A DNA stretch of 64,000 nucleotides, from assembly GCF_020283565.1 (NCBI RefSeq), contig NC_060063.1, positions 48,444,856-48,508,855 of the forward strand. Reading direction: 5' to 3'. The translations under genes and the position numbers were made by a program. This DNA is from Trifolium pratense (taxonomy: Eukaryota > Streptophyta > Magnoliopsida > Fabales > Fabaceae). Each line of letters opens with the position of its first letter. The first letter of the stretch is position 1. The notes beneath the pieces are model-generated. The model made no database searches and had not been told where the DNA came from. It was given only the letters and a program-made list of their open reading frames with translations. Positions 34,001 through 43,109 of the stretch are shown here, one piece after another.

Positions 34001-36955
34001 GCTGAAAAAGCTGTAAAAGACCTCCTAGAGGCAAATTTTATTTCTGAAGCCAGATACACTACCTGGTTGTCAAACGTTGTACTAGTTAAAAAATCTAATG
34101 GAAAATGGCGCATGTGTGTTGACTATACCGATCTCAATAGGGCTTGCCCTAAAGATTCCTATCCTTTACCTTGCATTGATAAATTAGTCGATAATTCTTC
34201 TGGCTTTAAATTATTGTCTTTTATGGATGCATATTCAGGATACAACCAAATCCCAATGGCTGTGGCCGACAGGGAAAAAACAGCTTTCATGACCGAGTCG
34301 GGCAACTATTACTACAACGTAATGCCCTTCGGTCTAAAAAACGCTGGTGCTACATACCAGCGGATGATGAACAAAGTATTCCGGGCAGAAATAGGCGACA
34401 TGCTCGAAGTCTACATGGACGACATGATCGTAAAATCCCATGAGGAAATCGACCATACCGCCCACTTACGTAAGGTCTTCAAGCAGGCCAGAAAACACAA
34501 CATGCGATTCAACCCAGAAAAGTGCACCTTCGGGGTACGAGCAGGAAAGTTCCTCGGATTCTATCTAACAGAACGAGGAATCGAAGCCAACCCCGACAAA
34601 TGTCGTGCCTTTACGGAGCTCCCAACTCCGAGCAACAAAAAATCCATACAAACCCTGAACGGAATGCTGACCTCATTGTCTCGCTTCGTAGCAAAATCTG
34701 CTCAACACGCATTACCACTTTTCAAATTACTAAGGAAAGAAGCTGTGTTCGAATGGACGGACGAGTGCGAGCAGGCCCTCCAACATCTTAAGAAGGCCCT
34801 GTCCGAACCCCCAGTCCTCTCGCGCCCGGATGTCGAGGAAGTGTTATACATCTACCTCTCCGTCGCATCTGAGGCCGTCAGCGCAGCCCTTGTCCGTGAA
34901 ACAACGGAAGGACAAAAACCAGTGTACTTTACAAGCAAGGCTCTCCAGGGGCCCGAACTCAGATATACACAAATCGAGAAGGTGGCCCTTGCCTTGATCA
35001 ACGCAGCAAGAAGACTACGTCACTACTTCCTAGCACACACAATCATAGTACGAACCAACCAACCCATCAAATCATTGCTTGGTCGACCAGACATGGCGGG
35101 CAGGATGCTCAAATGGTCCCTCGAGCTTTCCGAATTCGACATTCGTTACGAAAGCAGGAAAGCGCTAAAATCACAAGTCCTAGCAGACTTTGTGGCCGAA
35201 ATGACGAGTCCAGCCTCCACAACAAGCGAGGCAGACAAATGGACAATATTCGTCGACGGAGCGTCAGGCTCCACGGGAGCAGGAGCAGGAATTATCCTGG
35301 AAAACGAAAATGGGATCATCATCGAAGTATCCCTAGCACTATCCTTCCCGACATCAAATAACCAAGCAGAATACGAAGCCTTCCTAGCAGGGCTACGGTT
35401 GGCCGAGGACATGGAGGCAAAAGAAGTAAAAATTTTCACAGATTCACAACTTGTTGCCTCACAAGTATTGGGAGAATATCAAGCCAAAAACGATAATCTC
35501 TCTGAATATCTAGCATTAGTGAAGGAAAAAATCACTAAGTTCGAATCCGTGGAGGTGCAACACGTTCCACGCGAGCACAACAAACGGGCAGATATCCTGT
35601 CCAAACTGGCGAGCACAAAAAAGAAAGGCGGAAACAAATCCGTCATTCAGGAAGTACTCCCCCGACCAAGCATCGAGAAGGCGAGCAACGTCCTCGACAT
35701 AAATGTCATTGGCGACCAAAATTGCTGGATGACCCCCGTATACAACTTCCTCGCGAATGGAACCCTCCCTGACAATCAGAAAGAGGCAGCAATAATTAGA
35801 CGTCGAGCATGCGCATATGTCGTCCTCGACGGAAAGTTGTATAGAAGAGGTTTCTCAATCCCACTCCTTAAATGTGTCGACGAGGAAACGGTCGACTACA
35901 TCTTGCGCGAGGTACACGAGGGAATCAACGCCCAGCATCTGGGAGGAAGATCGCTGGCCAGGAAAGCTCTTCGAGCAGGATACTACTGGCCCACCATGCA
36001 GCAAGACGCAAAGGACCATGTGAAGAAATGCGACAAATGTCAACGACATGGGGACATGCACCTAGCTCCTCCCCACGAACTCAAATCTTTGTCGTCACCA
36101 TGGCCCTTCGCTTGGTGGGGCATGGACATACTTGGCCCCTTCACAAAGGGACTCCACCAAAATAAATTTCTGATAGTCGCCGTGGACTATTTCACCAAGT
36201 GGGTAGAGGCTGAACCCCTCTCCGACATAACGTCGTTCAGGATACTCCGCTTCTTCAAATGCGACGTACTCTGCCGATTTGGGATACCACAGGCCGTCGT
36301 CACGGACAACGGGACACAATTCACGGACAAAGGTTTCCAAGACTTCCTCGCTGCCCTGGGGACTAAGCAACATTTCACTTCCGTGGAACATCCCCAAACT
36401 AACGGGCAAGCCGAGGCCGCCAACAGAGTAATCCTGCGCGGCCTACGTCGAAGATTGGACCAGAACAAAAAGAAATGGGTCGAGGAGCTCGAAAGCGTCC
36501 TTTGGGCCTATCGCACAACACCACACTCCACAACCGGGGAGACTCCATTTAGAATGGTATATGGAACAGAAGCAGTCATCCCCGTGGAGGTTGGCGAGCC
36601 ATCTCGCCGAACCGAGCAACCGCTCGAAGAAGAAATGAACGACGAAGCTCTCCGTGAAGAGCTTGATCTCGTCGAAGAGATCCGCACGGGGGCATCCCTT
36701 CGGGAAGCCACCCTTAAACAAAAAATAGCCGCCCGACATGACGTCAAAGTCATCAAAAGAGAATTTGAAGTGGGCAGCCTCGTCTTAAGACGAAATGCTA
36801 AGGACTCCCAGGATGGTAAATTGGCGGCCAACTGGGAAGGACCATATCGCGTCATTGACAAAACAGAAAATGGCGCATATTATCTCGAGGATCTTCGAGG
36901 AAAGAAACTTCCCCGACCTTGGAACGCCCAAAAATTAAAACAATATTACAGCTAA
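31013..36955 (+). CDS. gag-pol polyprotein of a Tat-like Ty3/gypsy retrotransposon
   Basis: One uninterrupted frame of 1,980 aa. Approximate residues: Ser/Arg/Pro-rich N-terminus 1-260; retrotransposon gag domain 265-425 (AMAWYQSLPP); a Cys/His segment near 533 (CRYHKSYGHRTDDC); aspartic protease with LIDPGSS near 711; reverse transcriptase 1020-1200 with catalytic YMDD at about 1134; first RNase H near 1270-1390; a second, archaeal-type RNase H from about 1412 (FVDGASG ... TDSQLV); integrase with HHCC finger about 1635-1680 and D,D,E core (GMDILGP, TDNGTQF, QAEAANR) about 1703-1800; and a GPY-like end near 1943. Reverse transcription and integration into host DNA are the family roles. No stop or frameshift interrupts it, so it may be capable of autonomous movement. 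The ATG at 31013 follows the primer-binding site by about 70 bp. Confidence 0.95.
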   Translation: MASSSQQLNTDAGDDNVLNVPSSPPPQHNTVLSPVRDDTTVTRGPETDSRDGREASLSSDEEDVEILTDRRMGKRPQLKQEAPANNAEQPAVLANSEVAALIAALKQTTEAMQAQNRRLDEQSERIAALEKNRRRRKTNSPPRRHQATPSPPRPAAVKHRRPDLERVEVTPRKRDRTPPHREGRLSPGKKGKHEAPRRHSPQGLANMAKHGASGSYRPRKSRSPTPMPGDYSPRSSEDHSPNGSDEGDPRCPLSRDILKKHIPKGFERPPTLPAYDGLTDPDDHIANVNANLDFRNISGAIRCRLFPTTLRKGAMAWYQSLPPQSIHSWRDLTEQFSRHFTASRKHPKTVHALEAIYQAEDETLRNFVERFNKEAVQVETTDDMKKYLLQRGLRPGSDFAKAVGIEKPPTWDDLLLKAQKYIDYEEVQAADVARLARPGSSHPARESTHKNDDRGSDRGHDRGGDRGGERGRDRRRGDRRESRGPPSTFATYTPLVKSRGEIFAEVHISEFNRANVKQPKPTPLKPGQDKNRYCRYHKSYGHRTDDCIQLKDAIEILIRNGQLREFVKRNNDPRPEAAETRAVEEVVPPPAGQSGTKQIAMSVSRPEDFAIPSGFGDTHTSPTLTTGDYFTDSLVISGGHMDKHTVGSIKRKFEDLINTSSNMNATLDKAKGRSMPLAFYREELPGGTANFQIPLLVRADMANMDVRRVLIDPGSSCDIMYASLFRTLQLDETHLTPYLGSDLTGFNGATTRPWGYVDLIVTFGSEETAKSIRVKFLVVDCPCLYQCIIGRTAIADLMAVPSTAHLKMKYYTHKGQVATLHGDIEAARRCFDAASKGNNFIGKAPEAKKPKPSLETPPKPSPEAPPSLPGPSVSSVDLDSRTSKKEHKEEKKLRKEEKEDDEASKEHYRPIPDGDFEIVQFGEDPEKGVKIGTGLPELARKQLKACLRENADLFAWHAADMPGLDPNIACHQLTVDPLASAVVQRRRRQSPEKAEAAEKAVKDLLEANFISEARYTTWLSNVVLVKKSNGKWRMCVDYTDLNRACPKDSYPLPCIDKLVDNSSGFKLLSFMDAYSGYNQIPMAVADREKTAFMTESGNYYYNVMPFGLKNAGATYQRMMNKVFRAEIGDMLEVYMDDMIVKSHEEIDHTAHLRKVFKQARKHNMRFNPEKCTFGVRAGKFLGFYLTERGIEANPDKCRAFTELPTPSNKKSIQTLNGMLTSLSRFVAKSAQHALPLFKLLRKEAVFEWTDECEQALQHLKKALSEPPVLSRPDVEEVLYIYLSVASEAVSAALVRETTEGQKPVYFTSKALQGPELRYTQIEKVALALINAARRLRHYFLAHTIIVRTNQPIKSLLGRPDMAGRMLKWSLELSEFDIRYESRKALKSQVLADFVAEMTSPASTTSEADKWTIFVDGASGSTGAGAGIILENENGIIIEVSLALSFPTSNNQAEYEAFLAGLRLAEDMEAKEVKIFTDSQLVASQVLGEYQAKNDNLSEYLALVKEKITKFESVEVQHVPREHNKRADILSKLASTKKKGGNKSVIQEVLPRPSIEKASNVLDINVIGDQNCWMTPVYNFLANGTLPDNQKEAAIIRRRACAYVVLDGKLYRRGFSIPLLKCVDEETVDYILREVHEGINAQHLGGRSLARKALRAGYYWPTMQQDAKDHVKKCDKCQRHGDMHLAPPHELKSLSSPWPFAWWGMDILGPFTKGLHQNKFLIVAVDYFTKWVEAEPLSDITSFRILRFFKCDVLCRFGIPQAVVTDNGTQFTDKGFQDFLAALGTKQHFTSVEHPQTNGQAEAANRVILRGLRRRLDQNKKKWVEELESVLWAYRTTPHSTTGETPFRMVYGTEAVIPVEVGEPSRRTEQPLEEEMNDEALREELDLVEEIRTGASLREATLKQKIAARHDVKVIKREFEVGSLVLRRNAKDSQDGKLAANWEGPYRVIDKTENGAYYLEDLRGKKLPRPWNAQKLKQYYS

Positions 36956-37691
36956 GTTATTGCCAAACTAAAAAACATACTCTCAAAAGAGGCTGCTCGG
37001 ATCCTCAAGCAACGAGCCCGACAGCAAGACAACGGAGAGCACGCGGGCACACGTGCTCGATCCAATTATTGAAAAGGAGATACTTTGGCTCAGGAAGGGC
37101 ATAGCATCTCCCCGACAAGGATGACCTTAAAGACAAGCTCCTCGTCTTTCGTGCCAAGGCTTAACGCCCAGCTCGCGATGGGAAGTTCAAGCCGCGGGGA
37201 CGGGCACAACAACGTGTCGGCCTCCGTATTAGCCTCAGAAAACAACTCTAGGCACTTAGTTAGTTCCCTAAACTTTCTAAGTTAAATCCGAGGACGATCT
37301 CCTCAACGAAACGCGCTCGCAACAAAAAACTTGCAAATATAATAAAGGTTTTGTCGAGCAGGCATACAACAATGTCGAGCAAATATACGAATATCAAAAC
37401 CAAAAATTTGTTAAGTTAAAAACGAGCAAGCATAAAGACATGCACATTACGAACAGGCATAACTTAGCAAAAACAAAGAGCAATAACTTAAACATACACA
37501 CGAGGAGATAAAATAGACGAGCAGGATGAATAAAACGACCATTGTTATAAATACCGGGCATAAAAACCCATTTGTTCAGATGTTACAAAAACCGGGCACG
37601 CAGGCCCCCAAAAATAAATTGTCATGAAACAAAAAAAGACAAACAAATTACAAGTCATTGGCGCGCAGGCCCAAATAAAAAACCGGGGAGA
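36956..37691. other. Non-coding spacer between gag-pol and the antisense gene
   Basis: Follows the gag-pol stop at 36953-36955. It contains repeated pieces such as GAGCAGGCATA and CCCCGAC, and no domain on either strand. It should hold the 3' UTR of the antisense gene. Confidence 0.5.
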
Positions 37692-39772
37692 TCAGGAGCT
37701 TTCATCATGACCCTCTGGGTTGCCCGCTGGTGCCCTCTCCTCCCCGACAACCTCCTCTTCGACTTCCTCATCCTCCTCGTCCTCATCATCAACCACCTCC
37801 TCATCCAGCTTCTCCTCCTCAAGCTCCATTTCCCTATACTCTTCGGGAATAACGATCTGCCCGTTCTCAACCCGTTTGAGTTTGTGAATACCTTCAGTGA
37901 TCAAGTCACGCTCGGCATTCACAACCCTAAGTTGGGCGATCGCATTCTTCCATCCATGGACCATGCTCGCCAACATCAAACCACGCTGCCTCTTGATCTC
38001 CTTGACTAGGTCAGCCCGACTTACCATCTTGGAAATCTCAGCACCCTCATCGGCAGCAGGGGCCAGCTTGGACTGTAGGTCAGCTATCACCTCTTCCATC
38101 TGTTTCTTCTCCTCGGCACCCCGGGTCTCCACATCCTCGAGCTTTTTCTTTGTCTCTTTCAGCTCATCCCGGGTCAACCGAACATCCTCCAGCAAATTCC
38201 CATAGTTCTCCTGCTTGCCACGGAGATCAATCAACTCCCCTTCCATCTGCACAATCTTCCCTTCCAGCTTGACATTCCGAGCAGCCAACCTCTCCGCCTC
38301 GTGAGTTGGTCCCCCTTCATTTAGCACCAAGGCTGTCTCCGCCAGACGGATGACAGCAGCAACATCCTCGGTGAGCTGCTTCTGTCGGGCAGATGCAGAA
38401 ACGCCCAGTATATAATTCTTCTCTGAAGCGGGCACCTGGAGGGGATTCTTGTCGAAGTATTTCTGGTCGCTCAAACATGCGGGGAGAACGAAGCCACCGT
38501 CCCCCTCTGACAAGTCGACGATGGGCGTCATCTGCTCCTCCCGCTGCCTCTTCGAACGACCACCCGGAGTCCCAGCTGAACTGCCTACCGGGGAAGATTG
38601 GGAGACGCTCCCCGAAGCACCCTGATCGCCCATCAAAATGGTTGGCTTGGCCCTCCTCGCCTTTTTCCTAGCCTTCTCCCCCTTCTGTTCAGCAGCTATC
38701 CTGACAAGCTCACTAGCAAGATCTGCCATCCTACCTGCAAAGTTAAAAACGTGGTCAGAATCACGGGGAGAAATCAAACATAAAAATATTCAAATTTGTT
38801 ACAAGTAAAAGACGGGCAGGCAGAAAAACGGATACCCAGCAGAGTGTCCTCGGCTGAAACAGTCTTGCACGACAACAACAGTTTAGTATTAACAAAACGA
38901 GGCTCGATCCTCGGTTTACCATGCTTATCCAATGCAACCTCCCCTAAGCTGGTCATGACCTTGCAAGGCTTAAAGCCATCCACATATGTTTGGAGCTTTT
39001 GAAAGCCCGCCATTTCGGCCGGGGTAAGATCCTCGGCAGCAGTCAGATACTCGTCGGTCCGCAACTCGAAATGCTCCGACGACCACGATAATGGAAACCG
39101 GAGAACCCACTCCGTTACCTGTCCCCCCTCCTCGTCCAACTGAGGAGTCCCATCCTCGTTGAATACAGGCTTCTCCATGTGGAGGGAATCTTCGGCAAAC
39201 TCCGTCAATGGCCTCACCACATAATATCTCTCCTTGAAGCCCCGAGCAGACTCAACGAACATCCTAAATATCTTGCTCGACTGATGCTTCAAGGAAATCC
39301 AACCCTGCCGATCCCCGACTCTCTGACGTTGGATTTGAAAGATATAGAAAAATAAGGCAACAGTAGCCTCTACCTCCAGATACCGACATAGGATCTGGTA
39401 TGCCCGGATGAATGCCAATGAATTTGGATGAAGCTGTGAAGGAGCAACTCTTAGCCGGCCAAAAATTCCGGCTTCGAGATCGTTGAAGGGCAGCCGAAAT
39501 CCCAACTCCTTGAACGCCATCTCGTACATGGTGAAGCTGCATCCCGTGTACGACGAGCAAACCCGCTCCCCCTCAGCAGGCGTGCGAACCTCCCAGTTCT
39601 CCAAACCAGCTTCCTCGACGATGGTAAAAAGCCGCGGATCCTGCGCGGTAATCGTCGAAGCAATCCCCCGGGGCTCGGGCGCAACCCAAGCCAGCTCTGG
39701 GTCAGTAATAGTGTCGACCAACTTGTGTTTCGACATAGCTTGGCTCCCCGTTACTTCCTCCACGTCGGACAT
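37692..39772 (-). CDS. Spliced antisense additional ORF of the retrotransposon (transposase_28/PMD-like plus coiled coil)
   Basis: Two coding exons on the strand opposite gag-pol: 39772-38836 and 38734-37692, separated by a 101-nt intron (CTGG, then GTATCC ... TTTGCAG). Joined length is 1,980 nt, 659 aa, in frame. The N-terminal about 310 residues resemble the gypsy-type transposon domain found in plant retroelement antisense ORFs (GLENWEVRTPAEGER, FKELGFRLPFNDLEAGI). The second half has a basic patch (KARKKARRAK), then a long charged coiled coil (about 440-580; LEGKIVQMEGELIDLRGK) and a strongly acidic tail (EEDEEVEEEVVGEE). Such antisense ORFs are known in the Tat lineage but their function is not established. 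The intact frame in a young copy suggests it is maintained. No catalytic motif was recognised. Confidence 0.8.
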
Positions 39773-39781
39773 TTTGAGTAC

Positions 39782-40791
39782 CTGAAAAGCAGCGAAAATA
39801 AAGTGAATTCGACAGTAATCAAATCCACCCTTTCACCGCAAATCAAGTGAAAGGGCGTAAATTAGGACGAGGACGCTGTCCCCGACCAAAAGCCCTTATC
39901 AAAATGGCAAACAAAACAGAGAAACCGGGGAAAACCACTTAACAAAGCCTAAAAACGGGGAGAAGGTCCCCGACACAAGACATGGCTCGACACTTGAAAC
40001 CAAACTCTAATTTGGATAAAATCCCAAGTTAATAACGGGGAGAAGCTCCCCGACATAGAGTTTTTACAAACTCATTTATCCACAAATTTCCCAGCGAAAC
40101 AACGGGGAGAAAGTCCCCGACAGTTAAAACATTCGCGAAAGCGAAAACGGGGAGAAGGTCCCCGACAAAGAGTTTCCCTCAAACTCATTTTCTCAAAGAA
40201 GATGCGGGGAGAATGTCCCCGACATTCATAACAAGTCACAAAGACACTTAAAATGTCCGCGAAGGCGAAAATGGGGAGAAGCTCCCCGACTAAAGGTTCA
40301 GCTAACCTAGCTTTTTGCTACAATAAACGGGGAGAGGAAACAACATTCTCCTCCCCGACAAAAAACATAGAATTCCAGAAATTGAAGCGATATTCATCAT
40401 GTTCTTCGCAAATTCCCAGAAATCCATGAATGTTCTTCATGTTTTTCCCAGAAACGCATGGACGCTCATGCATACTCTTCGTGTTCATCCCCTTTTCCAG
40501 AAAATATCAAACGAAGTGCAGGAAATACTCATGGGCTCTTCGCAGAACCCACATGCCTAAAACAACTAAAAAACGCCTGAAATCACAGCAGAAAATGGCG
40601 TTTAGTGATGGTCTTGCCATTACCAAACACTAGACCTCACCAAAACTAAAAGATCTACAACTACCAAGCACAGAATAAATGGGTCACGAGAAACCCAGGA
40701 GTTCAAAAACTCAAAACCCATAAATAAGTAAGAACCAGGCATGCAAATCAAACACAGTTCATGAAAAATTGAAATAAACAAAGCACTTTAC
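39782..40791 (-). other. Leader intron of the antisense gene
   Basis: On the minus strand the donor is CACCAAG then GTAAAGTG (exon end 40792). The acceptor is GCTTTTCAG then GTACTCAAAATG (exon start 39781, nine bases before the ATG). The 1,010-nt intron is non-coding and contains the GGGGA..TCCCC hairpin array. Inferred from splice motifs only. Confidence 0.55.
39957..40357. repeat. Seven-copy array of GGGGA-TCCCC inverted repeats
   Basis: Short palindromes of the form GGGGAGAAGSTCCCCGAC occur at 39957, 40037, 40104, 40149, 40206, 40273 and 40329, spaced 45-80 bp. The last has a longer loop. Each could fold as a 5-6 bp hairpin in DNA or RNA. The same motif is in both LTRs (about 30399 and 41739). 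Interspersed sequence is partly repeated too (ACAAACTCATTT, CGCGAAAGCGAAAA). Confidence 0.85.
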
Positions 40792-40792
40792 C

Positions 40793-40928
40793 TTGGTGAA
40801 GAAGAGATTTGAACTGTGAAACTTGAGGAAAAACTTGAACTTTACAGAGGAATGAAGCAGCAAACGCAATGGAGTGAGGTTGCAAAGAAAGGAAAGTTTG
40901 CAATGGACCTCTCCTCCCTTATTTATAG
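40793..40928 (-). promoter_or_regulatory. Promoter and leader exon of the antisense gene
   Basis: On the minus strand the sequence CGCCTATAAATAAGG (about 40916-40930 on +) is a strong TATA box. A leader exon would start about 30 bp downstream (near 40890) and end at the donor after 40792. This gives the antisense gene its own promoter inside the element. Confidence 0.55.
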
Positions 40929-41029
40929 GCGGGCCAGATCCTTGTGCCTGTGTCACGAAAAGATACACCTTCTCCAATATCCATCGTTGATCAAATCCAA
41001 TGGTCTTGATTAAAAGTCATCAAATGGCT

Positions 41030-41672
41030 AAGATTCAATCTTATTAAAAACCAAAGGTCACGATGGATCCAACGGTCAAGAAACCTCCTCGTAAAACGAG
41101 GCTACTAACGCATACTCCCAAGGCAATTATTACGCCCTTTCACTAGCCCACACACGTGGCATTAAATGATGAAGAATCCGTCTTTTCACATCCCATCGAA
41201 CAGACCACGCGTCTCTCGAGGGACTCAGCGTCATCACCAACACAATTACCTCCCCGACCTAACGGACAAGCGAGAATCACGGGCAAGCGAAACAAACGAC
41301 ATAAATAAACGTGCCCGCAAAAACAGGCAGCATCAACTTGATGCAAGATACGCAATATCTCCTCGACAATCAGTCGAGGAAGTAAAAAGCCAACGAATTT
41401 CAAAGGCAAATCTCTTCCCCGTAAATTCCTCCACGAACATCGTGGCACGCGTTACGAGCAAAGAGAAATTCCCCCTTTGTAAAATCCTCCTCGTCGTGCC
41501 ACTGAGGAATTTACGAACAACATATAAACTCTGCTCGCACTAACGAGCAACAAACATAATCAATGAATTATGAACTCCTCCTAGGATTAACGAGGAAAAC
41601 ATCTCCTCGACACACGGGCATGGACCTTAAGTCATTACTCCTATAGCTAGGAGCAACGACTTGGGGGGCTCC
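41030..41672 (+). other. 3' untranslated region and polypurine tract of the retrotransposon
   Basis: Non-coding, with repeated GAGCAA and CTCCTCG motifs. It ends with the purine-rich stretch TTGGGGGGCTCC (about 41661-41672) immediately before the 3' LTR TG, the expected site for plus-strand priming. Confidence 0.6.
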
Positions 41673-42262
41673 TGTTCTGGACTGGGCCAAGAGCTGGCCC
41701 AACCACTCATGCCCGACATTTGGGGCATGGCCCAATAAGGGGAGACTTCCCCGACACGTCAGCCAATGACGTGTCCTGCTCGACATAACGGATAGGCAGC
41801 ACGTTAAACACGTGCTCGTCTATCCATGCATGTTGATCCAATCCACCTTGGCTTAACAGCTAAGCAGCACGTTTAACACGTGCTCCTTTATCCAACCGCA
41901 TCTGTTACGGAGTCATCCATTACCCGCCAATAGCGGAACGACTCCAAACCAGGATAGAGGCAAATAACGGCCTTCCCCTACGATACAGGGACTATCCTGG
42001 CAGTTGAGCCTATTGGGCCGGTTATCCAGGCCCAATAGACCAACCTTTGGCCCAGCGCTGGGGGCACTATATAAGCTCTCCTATACAGGAGAGCCAGGTA
42101 TTCTGAATCATTATTCAATACTCTTTCTCTCTCTTCTTTTGTATCTCTCTGTTCACTTTGCTGACTTAGGCATCGGAGCACCTGCAGGTACAAACCCCCC
42201 CTTCGGTGTGGAAGCTTGCTCAACGGACCGGCCTCAACCTTTCTGATCATCAGGTTAGATCA
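41673..42262 (+). repeat. 3' LTR
   Basis: 590 bp, TG...CA bounded, three differences from the 5' LTR. Its own TATATAA at 42068-42074 points toward the Agenet gene about 1 kb downstream. Confidence 0.95.
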
Positions 42263-42282
42263 ATATATATATATATATATAT
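42263..42282. repeat. (AT)10 tract, right part of the split microsatellite
   Basis: Directly abuts the 3' LTR. It is the counterpart of the (AT)n tract at 30256-30332. Confidence 0.9.
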
Positions 42283-42469
42283 GTATATAAACAGATCCTT
42301 TAATCCCAATCCTTTATTTGATCTGCAGAAATGAATTACAAGTTAGATATCGAATCTACTGCATTGAGTTTTGCGTAATCGAAATTAGTACGGTTCTAAA
42401 GTTTTGATTAGATTTTTTTTTACTATAATTCTCAAAATAGATATAATATTATTGATCTATAATTATTAA

Positions 42470-42499
42470 CTCGTGCGAAGGCATGAGCATGGTGACTAG
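42470..42499 (+). mobile_element. Helitron 3' terminus (candidate)
   Basis: An imperfect hairpin (CTCGTGC, GAAG, GCATGAG) is followed by a short spacer and CTAG at 42496-42499, then T. The 5' end was not located; it may lie on the far side of the retrotransposon, which would then have split it. Confidence 0.45.
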
Positions 42500-42514
42500 T
42501 TTCTAATACACTTC

Positions 42515-42611
42515 CTTAATTTTTTTTTGGTTTTACAATGAGTTGGTGATCGAACCCAGGACCTACAACATATTATCCAAATCCTCACCACTAGACCAAT
42601 CATAGTGACTT
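42515..42611 (-). mobile_element. SINE (Au-like), minus orientation
   Basis: Minus strand: A-box-like GGTCTAGTGGTGAGGA, B-box-like GGGTTCGATCACC, then an A-rich tail. CTTAATTTTTTTT occurs on both sides, a plausible target duplication blurred by the T-run. Confidence 0.65.
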
Positions 42612-43109
42612 AATTTTTTTTCTACGACTATTTTTCGTTATATATATTTATCTTTGCTATTAAAAAAAACATTTTAGGGTATATGTACCTTTTGGAAAAA
42701 CGGATAGCACTCCAGCTGGAAAGAGATAGAGGAGTGATGATGCGCATATGCAAACTGTACGAGGAAAACAACCCACCTTTCTACTTTCGACACCTGTCTA
42801 TTCTATCTATGTTCGGAAAACTCCAAAATTTAATTTAATACACGAAATAAATGAAATAAACGCCGAATATTTTTTCAGTCACCCAAAGAATTTAATTTCT
42901 ATGAGCATCTAATAATATACTGACACATTATGTATGATATTTAAAAATACATGACGTGTTACATTTATTAAATGATATGATAAACGTATCATTGAATGTA
43001 TGTGTAAATTTTTTTACACCAACCGACAGTGCAAAACGATTAAACTCTTGTAAAAACAAAAACAAAAATAAAATCCATCTGGAAAGTACACACTGAGACA
43101 CTTCCAACA
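42612..43109. other. AT-rich DNA upstream of the Agenet gene
   Basis: No gene recognised. Probably the promoter-distal region of the gene at 44110. Confidence 0.4.

Larger units (their letters stand above)
30333..42262 (+). mobile_element. Young full-length Ty3/gypsy LTR retrotransposon, Tat-like lineage
   Basis: 11.9 kb with two 590-bp LTRs, a primer-binding site, a gag-pol frame, a polypurine tract and a long 3' region bearing a spliced antisense gene. The LTRs differ at three positions only (second base, about 30376/41716, and about 30765/42105), about 99.5% identity, so insertion is recent. Order gag-protease-RT-RNase H-second RNase H-integrase, together with extra antisense coding DNA in the 3' part, is typical of the Tat lineage (Retand/Grande/RIRE2 relatives). 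The 5-bp target duplication ATATA fits (30328-30332, 42263-42267) but is ambiguous inside the AT repeat. It is clearly more GC-rich than the surrounding DNA. Confidence 0.93.

Noticed and set aside
31000..36861. Many minus-strand open frames of 60-136 aa opposite gag-pol
   Set aside because: They are shadows caused by the GC-rich coding bias of gag-pol and show no domain. Only the 37692-39772 antisense gene has domains, splice sites and its own promoter signals.
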